This document shows positions 5,673 through 8,495 of a stretch of DNA of 8,495 nucleotides, piece by piece. The notes below the pieces were generated by a model. It searched no databases. It saw nothing but the letters and a program-made list of their open reading frames with translations, and was not told where the DNA came from. Position numbers and translations under genes: made by a program. How positions within the stretch are numbered: the stretch's first letter is position 1; every line of letters starts with the position of its first letter. Source of the stretch: Aquificota bacterium (GTDB lineage Bacteria > Aquificota > Aquificia > Aquificales > Hydrogenothermaceae); NCBI GenBank assembly GCA_013153295.1, contig JAADEV010000086.1:1-8495 (forward strand), given 5' to 3'.

Positions 5673-8105
5673 TTACTGGATACCTAACTTTTTCTCTATC
5701 TCTGCTATTGCTTTTGTTGTTTTTAGAACTGCATCTGGGTTTATGGATATTGTGTCTATTCCCTGCTCAACTAAGAACTGGGCAAAATCTGGGTAGTCTG
5801 AAGGTCCTTGACCACATATTCCGATTTTTCTCCCTTTTGCTTTAGCTGTTTTTATAACCTGTGCAATAAGCCTTTTTACAGCTTCGTTCCTTTCGTCGTA
5901 TATATGGGCTACAAGTGAGGAGTCCCTATCAAGTCCAAGTGTAAGCTGTGTAAGGTCGTTTGAACCGATAGAAAACCCATCAAATATCTCTGCAAACTGG
6001 TCTGCAAGCACCACATTGGAAGGTAGCTCACACATTACATAAACCTCAAGTCCATTCTCACCCCTTTTCAGTCCATACTCCTCCATAACCTTAAGGACTT
6101 TCTCCCCTTCCTCAGGTGTTCTACAGAATGGAACCATCACCTTAACATTGGTTAACCCCATCTTATTCCTTACCCTGAGTATAGCTTTACACTCAAGCCC
6201 AAACGCCTCTTTAAACTGTGGTGAGTAGTATCTGGAAGCTCCCCTCCAACCTATCATTGGGTTTTCTTCCTTTGGCTCAAAATACTTACCGCCTATCAGG
6301 TTGGCATACTCGTTGGATTTAAAGTCTGAAAATCTGACTATAACAGGTTTAGGGTAGAATGCGGCGGCTATCTTTGCTATTCCGTAGGACAGTTTCTTTA
6401 TGTAATACTCCTCTTTGTTGTCGTATCCAAATGTTTTGTCTTCTATAATCTTTGCAAGCTCCGGGTCTTTTTCTTTTATTTCGTCAAACTTTATAAGGGC
6501 AAGTGGGTGTATTCCGATGTAGTTGTTTATAATAAACTCCTCCCTTGCAAGTCCAACCCCTGCATTTGGTAGGAAAGAGAAATCAAAAGCCCCCTCAGGT
6601 GAAGCCACATTCATCATAATAGGTGTTTTTGTTTTTGGTAATGTGTCTATATCTACCTCTTCCACCTCGTATTCTATCTTTCCGTCGTAAACATAGCCCA
6701 CATCTCCCTCTGCACAGGATACTGTAACCTCCTGTCCGTCTTTAAGCACCTCTGTGGCGTTCCCTGCACCGACTACAGCTGGCACTCCCAACTCTCTGGC
6801 TACAATGGCGGCGTGGCAAGTTCTACCACCTCTGTTTGTTACAATTGCAGAAGCCTGTTTCATTATAGGCTCCCAGTCTGGGTCTGTCATATCTGTCACA
6901 AGGACATCACCGGGCTTAAAGTCTTTGGCGTCTTCAAGGGTATACATAAGTTTCACCTTTCCTGTGGCTACCTTGTCCCCTACTGCTATACCTTGAACCA
7001 GTATTTTTTCTGACCTTTTTTCAAAAGGCTCTGTTATTTTGTAAACTGTTATCTTTGAGTGGTCTTTCCTTGAGTGTATTGTTTCAGGTCTTGCCTGCAC
7101 AATAAACAGCTCGTTAATTTCCCCGTCCTTTGCCCACTCAACATCCATAGGTGTCCATTTTCCGTATTTGTTTGAGTAATACTCCTCTATCTTCATTATC
7201 CAGTCTGCTAACTTCAGCACCTCTTCGTCTGTTAGGCAGAACTGTTTCTGTTTATCCTCTGGGACTGCTACCGTTTTAACCCTTTCTTCCTCTGTTAAGC
7301 CGTAAACCATCTTGTGGGTTTTTCTACCTAACTTTTTCTCTATAATTGCCTCGTATCCTTTTTTGAATGTTGGCTTGAAAACAAGCCATTCATCTGGGGT
7401 TACAGCCCCCTGCACAACCATCTCACCTAAGCCGTAAGAACCGTTTATTAGAACCACATCTTTAAAACCGCTCTCTGTATCAAGGGAGAAACCAACCCCT
7501 GCGGCAGCAAGGTCAGAACGCACCATTTTTTGTATTCCAACTGCAAGCCCTATTGAGAAATGGTCAAATCCAAATGTTTCCCTGTATGATATTGCCCTGT
7601 CTGTGAAGAGTGAGGCAAAACAGCTCTTTATAGCTGTAAGTAATGTTTCGTCCCCTTTTATGTTAAGGTATGTCTCCTGCTGTCCTGCAAATGATGCGTC
7701 TGGTAGGTCTTCGGCGGTGGCAGAGGAACGGACAGCTACATCAACCCTGTGTTGTCCATACATCTCACTTAGTTTGCTGTAGTAGTCAAGTATATCCTTC
7801 CTAAGGTCTTCTGGGAACTGACCCCCTTTTATCATCTCCCTTATTGTTAAGCCCCTTTGCTGAAGGTCAAAAACATCGTTAGGGTCAAGTCCTTTTAATG
7901 TTTCCCTTATTTTTTCCTTTAGGTTGTTGTAATCAATAAAGTATCTGTAGGCGTCAGCTGTAACCACATAGCCCATAGGGATTTTTATCCCTATTGGTGA
8001 TAGCCCTTTTATCATCTCTCCGAGGGAAGCGTTCTTCCCTCCAACCAGTTCCACATCTTCCATTCCTACTTCGTTAAGCCACACCACCAGCTTTTTGTCG
8101 GACAT
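5673..8105 (-). CDS. ppsA: Phosphoenolpyruvate synthase (pyruvate, water dikinase)
   Basis: This cytoplasmic enzyme converts pyruvate, ATP and water to PEP, AMP and phosphate, the entry to gluconeogenesis. In an autotroph it would take pyruvate made from acetyl-CoA. The 810-residue length is normal. The N-terminal ATP-grasp domain (about 1-350) shows VGGKNASLGEM (21-31) and AVRSSATAEDLPDASFAGQQ (124-143, with the ATP-contacting Arg126). The swivelling phosphohistidine domain (about 370-475) has NRGGRTCHAAI with catalytic His431. The C-terminal TIM-barrel (about 495-800) contains VMVPFCRTPEEG, GSNDLTQLTLGLDRDS (714-729) and GICGQGPSD with catalytic Cys764. The TCHAAI form, 810-residue length and lack of a PPDK-type regulatory region favour PEP synthase over pyruvate phosphate dikinase. 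The ATG at 8105 has a near-perfect ribosome site (AGGAGGAAT about 7 nt upstream), so strong expression is likely. It heads the gene cluster but may be only partly co-transcribed with pilM. Confidence 0.96.
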   Translation of the reverse strand: MSDKKLVVWLNEVGMEDVELVGGKNASLGEMIKGLSPIGIKIPMGYVVTADAYRYFIDYNNLKEKIRETLKGLDPNDVFDLQQRGLTIREMIKGGQFPEDLRKDILDYYSKLSEMYGQHRVDVAVRSSATAEDLPDASFAGQQETYLNIKGDETLLTAIKSCFASLFTDRAISYRETFGFDHFSIGLAVGIQKMVRSDLAAAGVGFSLDTESGFKDVVLINGSYGLGEMVVQGAVTPDEWLVFKPTFKKGYEAIIEKKLGRKTHKMVYGLTEEERVKTVAVPEDKQKQFCLTDEEVLKLADWIMKIEEYYSNKYGKWTPMDVEWAKDGEINELFIVQARPETIHSRKDHSKITVYKITEPFEKRSEKILVQGIAVGDKVATGKVKLMYTLEDAKDFKPGDVLVTDMTDPDWEPIMKQASAIVTNRGGRTCHAAIVARELGVPAVVGAGNATEVLKDGQEVTVSCAEGDVGYVYDGKIEYEVEEVDIDTLPKTKTPIMMNVASPEGAFDFSFLPNAGVGLAREEFIINNYIGIHPLALIKFDEIKEKDPELAKIIEDKTFGYDNKEEYYIKKLSYGIAKIAAAFYPKPVIVRFSDFKSNEYANLIGGKYFEPKEENPMIGWRGASRYYSPQFKEAFGLECKAILRVRNKMGLTNVKVMVPFCRTPEEGEKVLKVMEEYGLKRGENGLEVYVMCELPSNVVLADQFAEIFDGFSIGSNDLTQLTLGLDRDSSLVAHIYDERNEAVKRLIAQVIKTAKAKGRKIGICGQGPSDYPDFAQFLVEQGIDTISINPDAVLKTTKAIAEIEKKLGIQ

Positions 8106-8112
8106 AATCTAT

Positions 8113-8119
8113 TCCTCCT
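8113..8119 (-). promoter_or_regulatory. Strong ribosome binding site of ppsA
   Basis: On the minus strand AGGAGGAA ends about 7 nt before the ATG of ppsA. It is the best Shine-Dalgarno match in the window and fixes the ppsA start. By contrast, pilM, pilO and the partial gene at 1-129 have weak or unusually placed sites, so ppsA is likely translated more heavily than its neighbours. Confidence 0.8.
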
Positions 8120-8127
8120 GATATACC

Positions 8128-8133
8128 TTTATA
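8128..8133 (-). promoter_or_regulatory. Candidate -10 element of the ppsA promoter
   Basis: Minus-strand TATAAA (8133-8128) would place transcription start near 8121, close before the ribosome site. The position 17 nt upstream reads GGTTTT, a poor -35 box, so the promoter may depend on an activator. The tandem repeat at 8165-8183 lies about 44-62 nt upstream of the predicted start, a usual activator position. Inferred from sequence only. Confidence 0.4.
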
Positions 8134-8164
8134 GAAAATTTTTGCTTTCTAAAACCATTTTCTT

Positions 8165-8183
8165 GTTCACCTTTGGTTCACCT
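8165..8183. repeat. Tandem direct repeat, candidate regulator site upstream of ppsA
   Basis: GTTCACCT occurs at 8165-8172 and again at 8176-8183, separated by 3 nt, giving an 11-bp period close to one helical turn. Read on the ppsA strand each unit is AGGTGAAC. Two identical 8-mers on the same face of the DNA upstream of a promoter with a weak -35 box suggest cooperative binding of an activator. The last two bases overlap the adjoining palindrome. The regulator is unknown. Confidence 0.5.
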
Positions 8184-8198
8184 AATTCAAAGAATTAG
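8182..8198. repeat. Perfect 7-bp palindrome with 3-nt loop
   Basis: CTAATTC (8182-8188), AAA and GAATTAG (8192-8198) form a perfect inverted repeat. It may be an operator half of the ppsA control region, since it joins directly onto the tandem repeat, or a hairpin in the left end of the IS200/IS605-like element whose tnpB begins at 8318. Position alone does not decide. It is A+T rich and would be a weak RNA hairpin. Confidence 0.5.
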
Positions 8199-8218
8199 TA
8201 GAGTAGAAATGGATAAAA

Positions 8219-8237
8219 AAAGCACGGCGTAAGCCGT
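8219..8237 (+). mobile_element. Candidate IS200/IS605-type left-end hairpin
   Basis: ACGGC (8224-8228), GTAA and GCCGT (8233-8237) form a perfect 5-bp stem with a GNRA-type tetraloop. The stem is preceded by an A-rich stretch ending AAAG (8219-8222). IS200/IS605 elements lack terminal inverted repeats and instead carry short subterminal hairpins whose 5' foot holds a tetranucleotide guide; AAAG is the guide in IS608. The hairpin lies about 80 nt before the tnpB-like start, a plausible left-end position. The exact element boundary cannot be fixed: a TTAG at 8195-8198 is one possible flank, but this is speculative. Confidence 0.4.
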
Positions 8238-8268
8238 AAATTCGTTTTAGCATTTTCTTTTCCATCTT

Positions 8269-8298
8269 AACTAAAAAACTTGCTTTTTTCCGTTAGTT
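8269..8298. repeat. Imperfect inverted repeat just upstream of the tnpB-like gene
   Basis: AACTAA (8269-8274) pairs with TTAGTT (8293-8298), and inside them an A-run (to 8278) can pair with the T-run at 8284-8289, leaving a short CTTGC loop and a few unpaired bases. It lies 19 nt before the tnpB-like ATG. It could be part of the element's left end or affect read-through into the gene, but A/T runs make weak pairings of this kind common. Confidence 0.3.
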
Positions 8299-8317
8299 TA
8301 CCATAGGATAAAAAAGG

Positions 8318-8495
8318 ATGAAAGCCTCAAGAGTAAAAAGAAGCTTAAGAGTAGAATTAAGTAATGTAGACCAAATAACACAGATAATATTAGGCTATCT
8401 AACATATCACGCAGGACGGCTTTGGAATGAAGCAAACTACCTTGTAAAAAACAAATTAGCTAAACCAAACCAATACGACCTATACAACAAGCTAA
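8318..8495 (+). CDS. tnpB: N-terminal part of a TnpB / IS605 OrfB-family RNA-guided nuclease
   Basis: An open frame begins at the ATG at 8318 and runs off the window; 59 codons are visible and the frame is unbroken so far. The start MKASRVKRSLRVEL, then HAGRLWNEANYLVKNKLA and QYDLYNKL, follow the family's N-terminal pattern: a basic beta-strand, then a helix with the W-N-x-A motif. TnpB proteins (about 350-450 residues) are RNA-guided DNA endonucleases that help IS200/IS605 elements persist; the RuvC-like catalytic residues and zinc finger lie beyond the window. A ribosome site AGGAT (8305-8309) is 8 nt upstream. It is the only gene on the plus strand here, oriented divergently from ppsA. No tnpA is seen on this side, so it may be an IS1341-type tnpB-only element. 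Whether the rest is intact cannot be told. Confidence 0.75.
   Translation, partial: MKASRVKRSLRVELSNVDQITQIILGYLTYHAGRLWNEANYLVKNKLAKPNQYDLYNKL

Noticed and set aside
3768..5845. Plus-strand open frames opposite pilO, pilN, pilM and the ppsA end (for example 4835-5284 and 5387-5845)
   Set aside because: They are low-complexity Ser/Phe/Leu/Cys-rich translations of the complementary strand without ribosome sites or domain features; the opposite-strand genes are well supported.
6754..7013. Plus-strand open frames opposite the ppsA phosphohistidine domain
   Set aside because: The opposite strand encodes the conserved TCHAAI region of PEP synthase, so these frames are shadows.
5673..8105. Pyruvate phosphate dikinase instead of PEP synthase
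   Set aside because: The 810-residue length, domain order and the TCHAAI and GICGQGPS forms are those of PEP synthase; PPDK proteins are about 870-900 residues.
8280..8309. Possible plus-strand promoter for the tnpB-like gene (TTGCTT, 18 nt, TAGGAT)
   Set aside because: Both boxes are weak matches, and the TAGGAT overlaps the better-supported ribosome site, so I do not list it as a feature.

Overview
The window looks like a stretch of chromosome from a thermophilic, probably autotrophic bacterium, most likely of the Aquificota (a Hydrogenothermaceae-like genome is my best guess, inferred from protein style and not from any search). The minus-strand messages are strongly purine-rich, with many AAA/GAA, ATA (Ile) and AGA/AGG (Arg) codons, as in thermophiles. 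Gene content is a PEP synthase, a compact type IV pilus assembly cluster and a lipoamide-dehydrogenase-type flavoprotein.

All complete genes are on the minus strand, so the biological order runs from high to low coordinates: ppsA (8105-5673), then pilM (5634-4777), pilN (4784-4221), pilO (4219-3578), a very small gene in the pilP slot (3581-3342), pilQ (3345-1633) and lpd (1640-252). From pilM to lpd every junction overlaps by 4 or 8 nt or is separated by 1 nt, so this is one translationally coupled operon. ppsA is 38 nt upstream of pilM. That gap holds a strong GC hairpin whose T-tract lies on the plus-strand side, so it is a textbook terminator for antisense transcription and only an ambiguous one for ppsA. 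The low-coordinate edge carries the first 43 codons of another minus-strand gene encoding an unidentified membrane-anchored protein. It has a candidate promoter of its own that would give an almost leaderless message.

The high-coordinate edge is different. The stretch between ppsA and 8317 holds a tandem direct repeat, two short hairpins and a looser inverted repeat. It is followed on the plus strand by the first 59 codons of a TnpB/IS605 OrfB-type protein. This probably marks the left part of an IS200/IS605-family (IS1341-like) element inserted upstream of ppsA.

Functionally, PilM (cytoplasmic actin-like), PilN and PilO (inner-membrane dimer partners), the small periplasmic protein and PilQ (outer-membrane secretin) form the alignment and export channel of the type IV pilus. 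This version appears streamlined: PilM is short with eroded nucleotide-binding motifs, the PilP-position protein is 79 residues with no lipobox, and PilQ has no AMIN domain. PpsA makes PEP from pyruvate and feeds gluconeogenesis. The flavoprotein at the operon's end has an intact disulfide, His and Glu catalytic set, but nothing nearby tells which lipoyl complex it serves. No tRNA, rRNA or CRISPR array was seen. I did not recognise a wholly new system. The items most worth following are the reduced pilus complex, the regulatory-looking repeats beside the IS end, and the terminator of opposite polarity.
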